A DNA stretch of 64,000 nucleotides. Source: Streptomyces sp. KMM 9044 (GTDB lineage: Bacteria; Actinomycetota; Actinomycetes; Streptomycetales; Streptomycetaceae). A program made the translations under genes and the position numbers. Below are positions 35,452-45,667 of this stretch, one piece after another; the first letter of the stretch is position 1, and each line of letters opens with the position of its first letter. The stretch is from assembly GCF_024701375.2 (NCBI RefSeq), contig NZ_CP113910.1:3596001-3660000 (forward strand), given 5' to 3'. Below the pieces are notes generated by a model. That model did no database searches, had not been told where the DNA came from, and saw only the letters and a list, made by a program, of their open reading frames with translations.

Positions 35452-35883
35452 ATGGCAAGCAATGTCGGCGGAACACACCGGGCAGGCTGGGAGCCGCGCA
35501 GCGCCTGGGCGACGAGCTGGACAGCGGCCGCGGCGGTGCTGATGACCTTCGGCGGGATCATGGCGATCTTCCAGGGGATCGCGGCCATCGCCGAGGACGA
35601 CGTCTTCGTGACCACCAGCAACTTCACCTACGCGTTCAGCCTGACCGGCTGGGGCTGGGTGCACCTGATCCTCGGCGCCCTCGTCCTGGCCGCCGGGCTC
35701 GCCCTGTTCAGCGGGGCGGTCTGGGCCCGCGTCACAGGCGTCGCACTGGCCGGCCTGAGCATGCTCGCCAACTTCGTGTGGCTGCCCTACGCGCCGGTCT
35801 GGTCGATCGTCCTCATCGTCATCGACGGCTTCATCATCTGGGCCCTGTGCTCACCACGCCGCGAGACGACGCCCCAGACCTAG
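35452..35883 (+). CDS. DUF7144-type four-helix membrane protein
   Basis: This 143-residue protein starts at the ATG after AAGGGCGAG. Four membrane helices: WTAAAAVLMTFGGIMAIFQG, WVHLILGALVLAAGLALFSG, VTGVALAGLSMLANFVWLP and WSIVLIVIDGFIIWALC. The short FVTTSNFTYAFSLTGWGW loop is characteristic of this Streptomyces family as I remember it. Function unknown. A potassium-channel-like gene follows 28 bases later on the same strand, so they are probably co-transcribed. Confidence 0.82.
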   Translation: MASNVGGTHRAGWEPRSAWATSWTAAAAVLMTFGGIMAIFQGIAAIAEDDVFVTTSNFTYAFSLTGWGWVHLILGALVLAAGLALFSGAVWARVTGVALAGLSMLANFVWLPYAPVWSIVLIVIDGFIIWALCSPRRETTPQT

Positions 35884-35911
35884 GAACACCACCCCGGCCT
35901 CCCCCCGCCCC

Positions 35912-36457
35912 ATGGAAAGCAGCGAGAAGAAACCCGCCACGGCATCGAGCAGCGTGTGGCGCCGACTCGCCCAGACGGCCGGCGCGACCGTTCTGGTCAC
36001 CGCCTACTTCCTGCTCCCCCTCGACCGCCTGGGCCCCCGCCAGCCCGTTCTGAGCTGGACCCTCTTCGGCCTGGCACTGGGTCTCATCGCCGCCCTTCTG
36101 CTCCAGCAGATCGGCCACGTCCTGCTCGACCACCCACACGCCCGGCCCGGACTGGTCATCCCCCTGCTGATGTGCCTGTCCATCCTGGTCTTCGCGACGG
36201 CCTACCAGGCCCTGGCCCAGCACCCCGGCGAACTCGTCGGCCTCGCCACCCGCCTGGACGCCCTCTACTTCACGCTGGTCACCCTGGCCACCATCGGCTA
36301 CGGCGACATCACCCCCCACGGCCAGGCGGCCCGTCTGGTCGCCATCCTCCAGATCCTCTACACCTTCATCTTCCTCACCGCGGCCGCCACAGCCCTGAGC
36401 CGCCAGCTCCACACCACGCTCCTCCGCCACAGAACCGATCACCGGCACAAATCCTGA
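35912..36457 (+). CDS. Potassium channel family protein (Ion_trans_2)
   Basis: This 181-residue protein has about three membrane helices, then a pore loop with the K+ selectivity filter ATIGYGD (~residues 126-132) and a final helix (LVAILQILYTFIFLTAAATAL). There is no cytoplasmic RCK domain, so it is a minimal channel subunit that would form a tetramer. The upstream DUF7144-type membrane protein could be a partner. A strong terminator follows. Confidence 0.88.
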   Translation: MESSEKKPATASSSVWRRLAQTAGATVLVTAYFLLPLDRLGPRQPVLSWTLFGLALGLIAALLLQQIGHVLLDHPHARPGLVIPLLMCLSILVFATAYQALAQHPGELVGLATRLDALYFTLVTLATIGYGDITPHGQAARLVAILQILYTFIFLTAAATALSRQLHTTLLRHRTDHRHKS

Positions 36458-36483
36458 TCCCGCCCGGTCCCTTTTCCGGCACG

Positions 36484-36518
36484 CAAGAGCCCCGCCGGTT
36501 CGACCGGCGGGGCTCTTG
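36484..36518. terminator. Perfect 15-bp hairpin terminator
   Basis: CAAGAGCCCCGCCGG and CCGGCGGGGCTCTTG enclose loop TTCGA, between the channel gene and the convergent tRNA-Arg. Confidence 0.88.
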
Positions 36519-36524
36519 TCTCTG

Positions 36525-36597
36525 TGCACTCGGCAGGATTCGAACCTGCAACCTTCTGATCCGTAGTCAGATGCTCTATCCGTTAAGCTACGAGTGC
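36525..36597 (-). tRNA. tRNA-Arg(ACG)
   Basis: Minus strand: acceptor GCACTCG/CGAGTGC, anticodon stem TCTGA/TCAGA with loop CTACGGA (anticodon ACG), T-arm GGTTCGAATCC. Its wobble A34 is the substrate of TadA, encoded at 20958-21413. Confidence 0.96.
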
Positions 36598-36785
36598 GCG
36601 TTTTTCAGTTTCCTCGCCGCTCCCAGCCCTCTGCGGGCTCGCTCGCGGCGACAGGAAGAACATTACATGACCGCCACCGCCATGTGAAATCCGTTTGGCC
36701 CACCCCTTGTGACCTGGGGGAACAGCGGTTCGGACCGATATACAACGAAGCCCCGGCCAGGCGGGCCGGGGCTTCGCAATCGGTG

Positions 36786-36876
36786 CGGAGGCGGAGGGAT
36801 TTGAACCCTCGATGGGCTTTAAGGCCCAAACCGCATTAGCAGTGCGGCGCCATAGACCGGACTAGGCGACGCCTCC
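36786..36876 (-). tRNA. tRNA-Ser(GCT)
   Basis: Minus strand: acceptor GGAGGCG/CGCCTCC, anticodon stem CCGCA/TGCGG with loop CTGCTAA (anticodon GCT), long variable arm with TTTGGGCC/GGCCCAAA-type pairing, T-arm GGTTCAAATCC. Confidence 0.96.
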
Positions 36877-37276
36877 GTGCACACCATCCCTCGCGCGAGC
36901 GCGGTTCATGTGGTGCGTGCCGATGATGACACAGTCGTGCGTGGTGTCACCAATCGCCCCCCACGGTACTAGGCGCGACGGCCGCAGAGCAAAGCTCTTC
37001 CGGCAGGCGCACGGCGGGCGCGTCGTCACCGTATGCGGGCAGGCCGAACCGCGTGGAGGTCCCGCAACGGTTCGGGGTGCGGCGGGACGGGCCGTGGCCG
37101 GTGACGGGCGGCGGAAGCGTTACGTCACCTTCACGTTACGTTACGTGCGACCTCGGTCTCATCCGGCGTCGCGAGAGCAACCCCAGCCCTTAGACTCCCT
37201 CGCGTGACACGTCGGGGGCCGGTTGGCAAGATGGCCCGGACGGTCGGCACGCAGCGGAACAGGAAGGAAGCGCCTC
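36877..37276. other. Promoter region of the large PAS protein, with CGTTACGT repeats
   Basis: No gene in 400 bases. CGTTACGT occurs at 37117-37124 and 37133-37140 (16 bases start to start), followed by TTACGTGCG. This may be a regulator site. GGAAGGAAG at 37260-37268 is the ribosome site for the GTG at 37277. Confidence 0.5.
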
Positions 37277-40200
37277 GTGAGCAGCAGGCCATCCCGAGGC
37301 ACTGCTCGCCTCGCAGCCATACTGGACGCACTTCCGGACGCCTTGGTGCTGGTCAACGCCAACGGAACGGTCGTCAACGCCAACACCATCGCCCTCGAGG
37401 CCTTCGAGACCCCGGGCACGGCGCTGGTGGGGCGCGGGCTGCTCGACCTGCTGCCGGAGTTCGACTCCAAGCTCATCCCCGGCTCCATGCGCCGGCCCGA
37501 CCACATCGACCCGCGGGCCCGCACCAAGCCGACGCGGATGGTCGCCCGGCGGACCGACGGGACCGAGTTCCCGGTCGAGGTCACCAGTGCGAATCTGGAG
37601 ACCGGCCAACAGGCCTACGACAATTACGGCTACGCCGGCGACGAACTGCTGATGCTCGTCGTACGCGATCTGTCCGGCACCGTGGACACCGAGGCCGAAC
37701 TGGCGCGTTCGCAACGGCAGACCGAGATGATCCTGCGGGCCGCCGCCGAGGGCGTCGTCGGCACGGACACCGACGGGCGGATCGTCCTCGTCAATCCGGC
37801 CGCCGCCCAGATGCTGGGCTACCGCGCCAGCGACCTCGGCGGACGTGAGCTGCACACCCTCATCCTGCACTCGCGCGCCGACGGCTCCCCCTTCCCGTAC
37901 GGCGAGTCCCCGCTCGCCGACACCCTGCGCTCCGGACGCAAGCACCGGGTGCGCGGGCAGGTGCTGTACTCCAAGAGCGGCGACAGGGTGTCAGTCGACC
38001 TGACGACCGCGCCGGTACGCGACGGCGACCAGCTCGTCGGCGCCGTCATGACCTTCACCGACCGGCGTCCGTACGACACGCTCGTCAAGGAGAAGGAAGA
38101 GACCGAGCGGCAGCACGCCGAGGAACTGGAGCGGCTCGACGAGGAGCACGCCTCCGAGCTCACCGCCCTGCGCCAGAACCACGTCCGCGAGCTGGAGGAA
38201 CTGCAGGAGGCCCACACCGAGGAACTCGCCGCGAACGAGGAGCGGTACGCCGCGCTCGGCGAGCGGGAGAAGGACCGCTTCGAGGCCCTCACCGGCCGGC
38301 ACGAGCAGTTGCTGACGCTGCTCGGGCAGTCACTCAGGAGCCCGCTGGAGGAACTCCGCCGCGACCTGACCGCGCTGGCCGCCGACGACGCCGGACAGCT
38401 GTGGCCCGAGGCCAACCAGGTGCTCCACCACCTGTCGGCCGGCTACTCCCGGATCACCACTCTCATCGACAACGTCCTCGGCTTCCAGCGGCTCGACTCC
38501 GGAACAGAGAAGATCACCCGTACGAAGGTGATGCTCGACGCCGTCGTCGCCGCCGGTGTCGACGGGGCCGTGGAACTCATCGGGCCCGGCCGGGTGCAGT
38601 TCGCCGTGCACGCGCCGCCCATCGAGGCCGAGGTCGACGCGCACCTGCTCGCCACCGCCCTCGCCCACCTCGTCGCGGATGTCGCGGGCGTCGACGCCAC
38701 CGGCAACACTCCCGTGTCGGCGGGCGGTTATCTGGACAACACGGTCGTGGTCGCGGCGGCACAGCGCGGCGAGGTCGTACGCATCGAGGTGCGCGGGCCG
38801 TACAGCGGCGGCGACCCGGTGCACGAACCGATCGTGCGCGGGATCGTACGGGCGCACGGCGGTGTGCTGCAGACGCACGAGGTACCGGGGATGAGCGGCA
38901 GCGCGTTCGTCCTCGAGGTGCCCATCGGGGCCGGTGCGGGTGTGGTCGCCGCAGGCCAGGCGCCCGCTCAGCTCGCTCTGCCCGCTGGAGCACCCGCGGC
39001 CGAGGGGCAGGGCGTGGCACCGGTGCCCGGAGCCGCGCCAGGCGCGGCTCCGGCCGAGGAGGCTGCCGCGGGCGGTCAGCGGGGTTCCGGTGGCGGACGG
39101 CGGAGGGCCCGGCGGTCCTCGGTGGACGCGTTCCTGGACAGCAAGGTGCCGGGGGCCGACGACGACTCCGGCGCCGGTACGGACGCCACGGCACCCACCG
39201 GCCGGCGCAGGCGCCGGGCGTCCGCGGAGCCCGTACAGCCCGTACAGGTTCCGGCTCAGGCGTCCGGCGGGACCGGACGGCGACGCGGTCGGCCGGCCGA
39301 GGGCTCGGAGGCCGCTGCTGCCGCCGTCGGCCCGGGTGCGGGTGGGGTCGTCGGCCCGGCCGGTGCGATCGGCTCCGGGTCCGGTGTGTCCGAGGGGGCC
39401 GTTGTCACGGCCGCCGAGTACGCGGCGGGGTCCGCCGCCTCGAACACCGGGCTGGGCGGGACCGTACCGCCGCAGGGCGTGCCCGTCCCCGCCGGGGGGC
39501 AGCGTGCCCGGCAGGCCTCCGGTGAGCAGCACGCCCTGCCGCCCGCGTTGCCCGCGGTGGGCGGCGGGGACGGAACGGCCGGTGTCTCCCAGGGGCAGGG
39601 GCCTGACCAGGGGGAAGGGCAACAGGCTCAGGCAGCCGGGCGACGCCGGCGTGTGCTGGCGGCGGCGACCGAGCGGGCGGCGGCGCAGGAGGCCGCGCCC
39701 CGTACGGTGTTCGCCCTGCCGCCCGCCGAGCCGGACCAGGGGGAACAGGCCGGGGCCGTCGACGTGGTCGGGCAGAGCCCGGCGCAGGGGCCGGCACAGG
39801 GCCCGGTTCCCGTGACGGCGCCCGGACCGGCTGCTTCCGGGGCCGCGCCGATCGACGGGGGGCGCCATGACGCCGCCCCTCACGACCAGTCTGACGATCA
39901 CACTCCTCCGCAGCCGCACCCCACCAGCGCCCCGACGGGCCGCCGCCGACGGGCCGCCGCCCAGCCCGCCGAGCAGGGCACGGCGCCTTCGCCGGCGCAG
40001 GCCGCTCAGGCTCCGGCATCGGGGGTTCCGGTTCAGGCCCCGGGGGGCCCGGCCGGAGGTCCCGCTCAGCCGGTTCCCGTACCGGTCGCGCCGGTGCAGG
40101 GTGCTGCACCGCAGGGAGCGGCCCTTCCGTCGGGCGCTCCGCCGCAGGACATCACGGTGCAGGGGCACATGGCCGCCGTCCCGGGACAGCTGCCGCAGGC

Positions 40201-41839
40201 ACAGGCGCCGGGGCAGGCATCCCACGATCAGCTCCAGGCGGCTTCCGCCGGACAGCCGTTGCCCCAGCCGACAGCGCTACCGCCCGCTGCCCGGGAACAG
40301 CCCTCGGCGCAGGGACAGGCGCAGCCCGTCGCTCCGGCCGCGGAGCAGCCCGCCTCCGTGGCCCAGCCGCTGCCGGCCGAGGCCGCGCCTGGGCAAGGAA
40401 CTCCTCCGCAGGGCGACCCGTCCGCGCGGCCTCCGTGGCCCGCCCCCGGTGACACCTCCGGCGCCGGAACTCCCGTACCGCCGAACGGCATGCCGGCGCC
40501 GACGCCCGCGCCGGCCGCCCCGCTGCCTCCCGAGAGCGCGACGCCCGCGCAACGGACCGCTCAGCCGCTCCCCGTCGAAACGGCGGCACCGTCGGTGCCG
40601 GTGGACCCGAACTCGACCCAGGGGCGTGCGTTCAGTGTGCGCACGCTGGGGCAGGGCGTGCCGTTCACCCGGCAGGCCGCCCAGGTCCAGCAGCCGCTGC
40701 CGTCGGCCACGCCGCCCCCGCATCAGCCGGGCGGCTCGGGCCGCCGCCGCAAGCTCGGTACACGCCCCGAGCCGGCCGCGGGCCAGGAGCAGAGCGCGCA
40801 CCCGTACCCGGCGACCGGCTCCGCCCCCACCCAGCGGCAGGCCCAGGCAGTGCCCCAGACCCCCGCCCGCGCCCAGGCGCCCGCGCAGACACCGCCCCCG
40901 CAGCCCCCGTCACAGACCCAGCCGCAGCACTCGATCGCCGGTCAACCGGGCCAGCCGGGCCAGTCGCGGCTCGCACCCACGACCGAGGGCACGGGACGCT
41001 CGTACGCCATAGGAGCACCGGACGCGGACGCGGCCGAGGGGCCCGAGCCGCTGGACGGTCCGGGCGGGGCCGTCGAGGTGGCGGACCTCCCTCGTCCGCA
41101 GCCGATGGACGACGAACTGCCGCCTGAGCCCTTGGACAACCCGCGTCGGCTGCTGGTGTGGCCCGCGCCGGACGTCGCCACACAGCAGGCGCTGAGCGAC
41201 CGCGGCTACCGGCCGGTGATCGTGCACTCGCGTGAGGAGGTCGACGCCCAGATCGCGGCGTTCCCCGCCGCGCTGTTCGTGGACCCGCTGACCGGGCCGA
41301 TCACCCGTACGGCGCTCCAGTCGCTGCGGACGGCGGCGGTGGCCGCCGACGTACCGGTGCTCGTCACGGCCGGACTGGGGCAGGCCTCGCGCGACGCCGC
41401 CTACGGCGCCGATCCCGCGGTACTGCTGAAGGCCCTCGCGCCGCGGGACAGCGAGCAGCATCCGCCGCGGGTGCTGCTGATCGAGGAGCACGCGGAGATC
41501 GCGCTCGCGCTGACCGGAACGCTGGAGCGGCGCGGCATGCAGGTCGCGCGGGCCGCGGGCGACGCGGACGCGGTGGCGCTGGCGGGGCAGTTCCGGCCGA
41601 ACCTGGTGGTGATGGACCTGATGCAGGTACGCCGTCAGCAGGCCGGGATCGTCGACTGGCTGCGGGCGAACGGGCAGCTCACCCGCACCCCGCTCGTCGT
41701 CTACACCGCCACCGTCGACCAGGGGGACCTGCCTCGGCTGGCCTCCGGCGAGACGGTGCTGTTCCTCGCGGAACGCTCCACGAGCGACGAGGTGCAGGAC
41801 AGGATCGTCGACCTGCTGGCCCGCATCGGCACCAACTGA
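37277..41839 (+). CDS. Giant PAS / degenerate kinase / Pro-Gln-rich / double-receiver regulatory protein
   Basis: The product has ~1,520 residues from the GTG after GGAAGG. In order: two PAS domains (~10-130 and ~155-265; LDALPDALVLVNANGTVVNAN and AAAEGVVGTDTDGRIVLVNPAAAQMLGY); a long charged coiled coil (~268-350); a DHp-like helix reading LGQSLRSPLEELRRDL, where the H-box histidine is missing; and a weak ATPase-like domain (~420-555) without clear G boxes. A ~700-residue disordered tract rich in Pro, Gln, Ala and Gly follows. The end has two receiver-like domains (~1288-1391 and ~1397-1520). The second keeps EEH and an Asp at ~1447 (VVMDLMQ). It is probably a signalling scaffold rather than an active kinase. 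Single gene, ended by a hairpin shared with the convergent ligase. Confidence 0.85.
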   Translation: MSSRPSRGTARLAAILDALPDALVLVNANGTVVNANTIALEAFETPGTALVGRGLLDLLPEFDSKLIPGSMRRPDHIDPRARTKPTRMVARRTDGTEFPVEVTSANLETGQQAYDNYGYAGDELLMLVVRDLSGTVDTEAELARSQRQTEMILRAAAEGVVGTDTDGRIVLVNPAAAQMLGYRASDLGGRELHTLILHSRADGSPFPYGESPLADTLRSGRKHRVRGQVLYSKSGDRVSVDLTTAPVRDGDQLVGAVMTFTDRRPYDTLVKEKEETERQHAEELERLDEEHASELTALRQNHVRELEELQEAHTEELAANEERYAALGEREKDRFEALTGRHEQLLTLLGQSLRSPLEELRRDLTALAADDAGQLWPEANQVLHHLSAGYSRITTLIDNVLGFQRLDSGTEKITRTKVMLDAVVAAGVDGAVELIGPGRVQFAVHAPPIEAEVDAHLLATALAHLVADVAGVDATGNTPVSAGGYLDNTVVVAAAQRGEVVRIEVRGPYSGGDPVHEPIVRGIVRAHGGVLQTHEVPGMSGSAFVLEVPIGAGAGVVAAGQAPAQLALPAGAPAAEGQGVAPVPGAAPGAAPAEEAAAGGQRGSGGGRRRARRSSVDAFLDSKVPGADDDSGAGTDATAPTGRRRRRASAEPVQPVQVPAQASGGTGRRRGRPAEGSEAAAAAVGPGAGGVVGPAGAIGSGSGVSEGAVVTAAEYAAGSAASNTGLGGTVPPQGVPVPAGGQRARQASGEQHALPPALPAVGGGDGTAGVSQGQGPDQGEGQQAQAAGRRRRVLAAATERAAAQEAAPRTVFALPPAEPDQGEQAGAVDVVGQSPAQGPAQGPVPVTAPGPAASGAAPIDGGRHDAAPHDQSDDHTPPQPHPTSAPTGRRRRAAAQPAEQGTAPSPAQAAQAPASGVPVQAPGGPAGGPAQPVPVPVAPVQGAAPQGAALPSGAPPQDITVQGHMAAVPGQLPQAQAPGQASHDQLQAASAGQPLPQPTALPPAAREQPSAQGQAQPVAPAAEQPASVAQPLPAEAAPGQGTPPQGDPSARPPWPAPGDTSGAGTPVPPNGMPAPTPAPAAPLPPESATPAQRTAQPLPVETAAPSVPVDPNSTQGRAFSVRTLGQGVPFTRQAAQVQQPLPSATPPPHQPGGSGRRRKLGTRPEPAAGQEQSAHPYPATGSAPTQRQAQAVPQTPARAQAPAQTPPPQPPSQTQPQHSIAGQPGQPGQSRLAPTTEGTGRSYAIGAPDADAAEGPEPLDGPGGAVEVADLPRPQPMDDELPPEPLDNPRRLLVWPAPDVATQQALSDRGYRPVIVHSREEVDAQIAAFPAALFVDPLTGPITRTALQSLRTAAVAADVPVLVTAGLGQASRDAAYGADPAVLLKALAPRDSEQHPPRVLLIEEHAEIALALTGTLERRGMQVARAAGDADAVALAGQFRPNLVVMDLMQVRRQQAGIVDWLRANGQLTRTPLVVYTATVDQGDLPRLASGETVLFLAERSTSDEVQDRIVDLLARIGTN

Positions 41840-41953
41840 GGCACGCCGGTCCGTACCGGGGGTGCCGCGCCTTGCCTCCGGGCGTATGCCGACGCGGCCC
41901 CGCGCACGTCGGCCCGGTGGTCGACCGGCGCATGCGGGGCGCTTCACAGTGCG

Positions 41954-41981
41954 TCCGGCGCGCGCCGAGGTGCGCGCCGGA
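41954..41981. terminator. Bidirectional hairpin
   Basis: TCCGGCGCGC and GCGCGCCGGA form a perfect 10-bp stem between the convergent PAS-protein and acyl-CoA ligase genes. Confidence 0.75.
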
Positions 41982-41986
41982 GCCCG

Positions 41987-43654
<1,668 letters not shown>

Positions 43655-43778
43655 GGCGTCCTCCCGGGCGACATTGCCTACGCGGCGGTAACGGATGTGC
43701 TGATTCTGCGCACATACCGCTTGGTATGTCACTAGGGGGACGGATGATCGATCACACCCCGCGAAACGACTTTTCCGG

Positions 43779-44339
43779 TCAGGATCGGACTAGACCCAGC
43801 TCAGCGTCGTCCCGCAGCTTGCCGAGCGCCCGCGACACGGCCGACTTCACCGTGCCCACCGATACGCCGAGCACCTCGGCCGTCTGCACCTCACTGAGGT
43901 CCTCGTAGTACCGCAGGACGACCATGGCGCGCTGCCGCGCGGGCAGCCGCATGATCGCCCGCCACATCGCGTCGCGCAGCGCCTGCTGCTCGGCCTGGTC
44001 GTCGGCCGCGGACGGCGGATCCGGCTCGGGCAGTTCCTCGCAGGCGAACTCGTCCACCTTTCGCTTGCGCCACTGCGACGTCCGGGTGTTCAACAGCGTC
44101 CGGCGCACATAGCCGTCGAGCGCACGGTGGTCCTCGATGCGCTCCCAGGCGACGTACGTCTTGGCGAGCGCGGTCTGCAGCAGATCCTCCGCGTCACTCG
44201 GGTTCCCGGTCAGGGACCGGGCGGTACGCAGGAGCACCGACTGGCGGGCCCTCATGTACGACGAGAACGACGGGTACGGGAGGGTCTGCGTCGCTGGAGC
44301 AGCGGCGTTCGAAGCGCTGGTGCAGACGGGTGTGGTCAT
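43779..44339 (-). CDS. SigE-family ECF RNA polymerase sigma factor
   Basis: This 186-residue protein starts at the ATG MTTPVCTSASNAAAP. Region 2 is SYMRARQSVLLRTARSLTG, then DAEDLLQTALAKTYVAWERI. Region 4 is RQRAMVVLRYYEDLSEVQTAEVLGVSVGTVKSAVSRAL in parts. This matches the Streptomyces SigE-family (TIGR02983-like) group, whose members often have no adjacent anti-sigma gene, and none is seen here. It may direct expression of an envelope or stress regulon. The upstream 645-base region is unusually long and gene-free. Confidence 0.9.
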   Translation of the reverse strand: MTTPVCTSASNAAAPATQTLPYPSFSSYMRARQSVLLRTARSLTGNPSDAEDLLQTALAKTYVAWERIEDHRALDGYVRRTLLNTRTSQWRKRKVDEFACEELPEPDPPSAADDQAEQQALRDAMWRAIMRLPARQRAMVVLRYYEDLSEVQTAEVLGVSVGTVKSAVSRALGKLRDDAELGLVRS

Positions 44340-44984
44340 GCCTCAACGCTATGAGCGGGGCGCGTCCGGCGGATCGGCCCCAGGTCCCGAAGCCACGTCC
44401 CCCTCAGGTTGTAGGGGCCGTGCCTGCTGCACCTCCTGAGGGTGGACGAGCGGTGGAGAGCCACTGCGGGTTCACCCCTGAGGGGAGGCACACCAGCACC
44501 CAGGGACCTCACCCGTCCCCCAAGGGCTCTCCCCGACATCCTGGGCGCCCCCGCGCCCCGAGCGCCGAGGTCTGTATGCCCACGTCCTCCGCCACGAGAG
44601 CCCGCCTCTCGTGCGACTTCACCGCGCCTCGAACGGCAGCGGGCACCCCAACCCCCAGCGGCTCCCCGGCCCCTCCCTCACCGTCGGCCCCCGCTCACGC
44701 GGCCCCTCGTCGTCCCGCACCGCCTCCTCTCCCCCCCTTATCCCCTCACGAGCCATGAGGTTCCCGACCGGCCGCCAGACATCACCTCCTTTTCAGCTCC
44801 ACCCCCTCACGCACACGCACACACGGGTACAAGCACAGGCACGCGGACCGCCTCCCACCCGATCGGGGAACCCGCCCCCGCGAGACATGTGCGCGGCTGT
44901 GCCGAAACACCGACGCGCACACGCCCCGCGCCCCACGAAGCACACCCCGCGCAGGCCGTCAGAGGACCGCCGGCCCCCCGCGCC
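44340..44984. other. Long intergenic region, no gene recognised
   Basis: About 645 C-rich bases between the SigE-family gene and the small secreted protein. Open frames crossing it have no ribosome sites, domains or natural amino-acid composition. It probably contains the sigma factor promoter at its left end and terminator sequence at its right. Confidence 0.5.
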
Positions 44985-45311
44985 TCACCACCACAGCGGG
45001 GCGAAGCTGATCGCCACGTTGTCGTTGCCCTGACTGACGGCCGTGAAGGCGGAGCCGTTGACCTGGGCGGTGCTGCTCTGGTTCGAGGCACCGGAACCGA
45101 CGGCCTGCTGCTGCGAGGTGGCCGAGTTGCCGAAGTTGTCCCCGCCGACGCCGCTTCCGACCACACCCGCCGTGGCACTCGCGGCCGTGGCGCTCGAGCC
45201 GTCCTCCGCGAGAGCGCCGCTCTCCGCCGCCGCGACGCCGGTGAAGAGGGCTGCCGCCAGCGGAAGGGCGGAGACGGCGGCGATGACGCGGGCGGTACGG
45301 ATGCTTGCCAT
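44985..45311 (-). CDS. Small secreted Gly/Ser/Asn/Gln-rich protein
   Basis: This 108-residue protein starts at the ATG with GGAGGAAAC upstream. A Sec signal peptide (IRTARVIAAVSALPLAAAL) ends near GVAAAESG. The mature ~80 residues have no cysteine and are rich in Gly, Ser, Asn, Gln and Val (GVGGDNFGNSATSQQQAV), ending in the aromatic FAPLWW. The FGNSAT and NVAI segments faintly recall rodlins of the Streptomyces spore coat, but chaplin and rodlin signatures are not clear. It could be a surface or self-assembling protein. Function unknown. Confidence 0.72.
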   Translation of the reverse strand: MASIRTARVIAAVSALPLAAALFTGVAAAESGALAEDGSSATAASATAGVVGSGVGGDNFGNSATSQQQAVGSGASNQSSTAQVNGSAFTAVSQGNDNVAISFAPLWW

Positions 45312-45641
45312 GTTGTGTTTCCTCCAGGACCGAGGACACACCGGCTCATGACCGCGTGTGTCCGATATACGGCTGTCACCAGGAAAGTCGGCCGACCGCC
45401 CCGGGCTGTACTCGACGTCGCAAGAGCAGGATTGCCCACCGAATAACCGCGAACCACCCCTGAAGCCATCATTCGCACGCAAGCGTGAGGACAAGTCAAT
45501 AAACCCCTACCGAACCCCTAATCCATCCTCTCCGCTCGAAAAGGGCACCTCGCATCAAGCCCCACAAGAGGTGAAGCGTTTCGGCACACTTCCCGCCGCC
45601 CGCGCGAACCCCGGCGCGCCACCCCACCCCTCTTCCTTTCT
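45312..45641. other. AT-richer intergenic region
   Basis: About 330 bases upstream of the secreted-protein gene and of the Prim-Pol remnant. It is richer in A and T than its surroundings (for example CAATAAACCCCTACC near 45497), consistent with divergent promoters. No gene seen. Confidence 0.5.
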
Positions 45642-45657
45642 TCGAACATACGTACGA
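45642..45657 (+). promoter_or_regulatory. SOS (LexA) box-like site
   Basis: TCGAACATACGTACGA matches the actinobacterial SOS box TCGAAC-N4-GTTCGA with one mismatch, and ends 10 bases before the ATG of the Prim-Pol remnant. A LexA site there would fit DNA-damage induction of an integrative element. Confidence 0.5.
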
Positions 45658-45667
45658 ACATAGAGGC

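Noticed and set aside
44442..45446. 334-residue plus-strand open frame in the long intergenic region
   Set aside because: Pro/Arg/His-rich low-quality sequence, overlapping the well-supported secreted-protein gene on the other strand, with no ribosome site.
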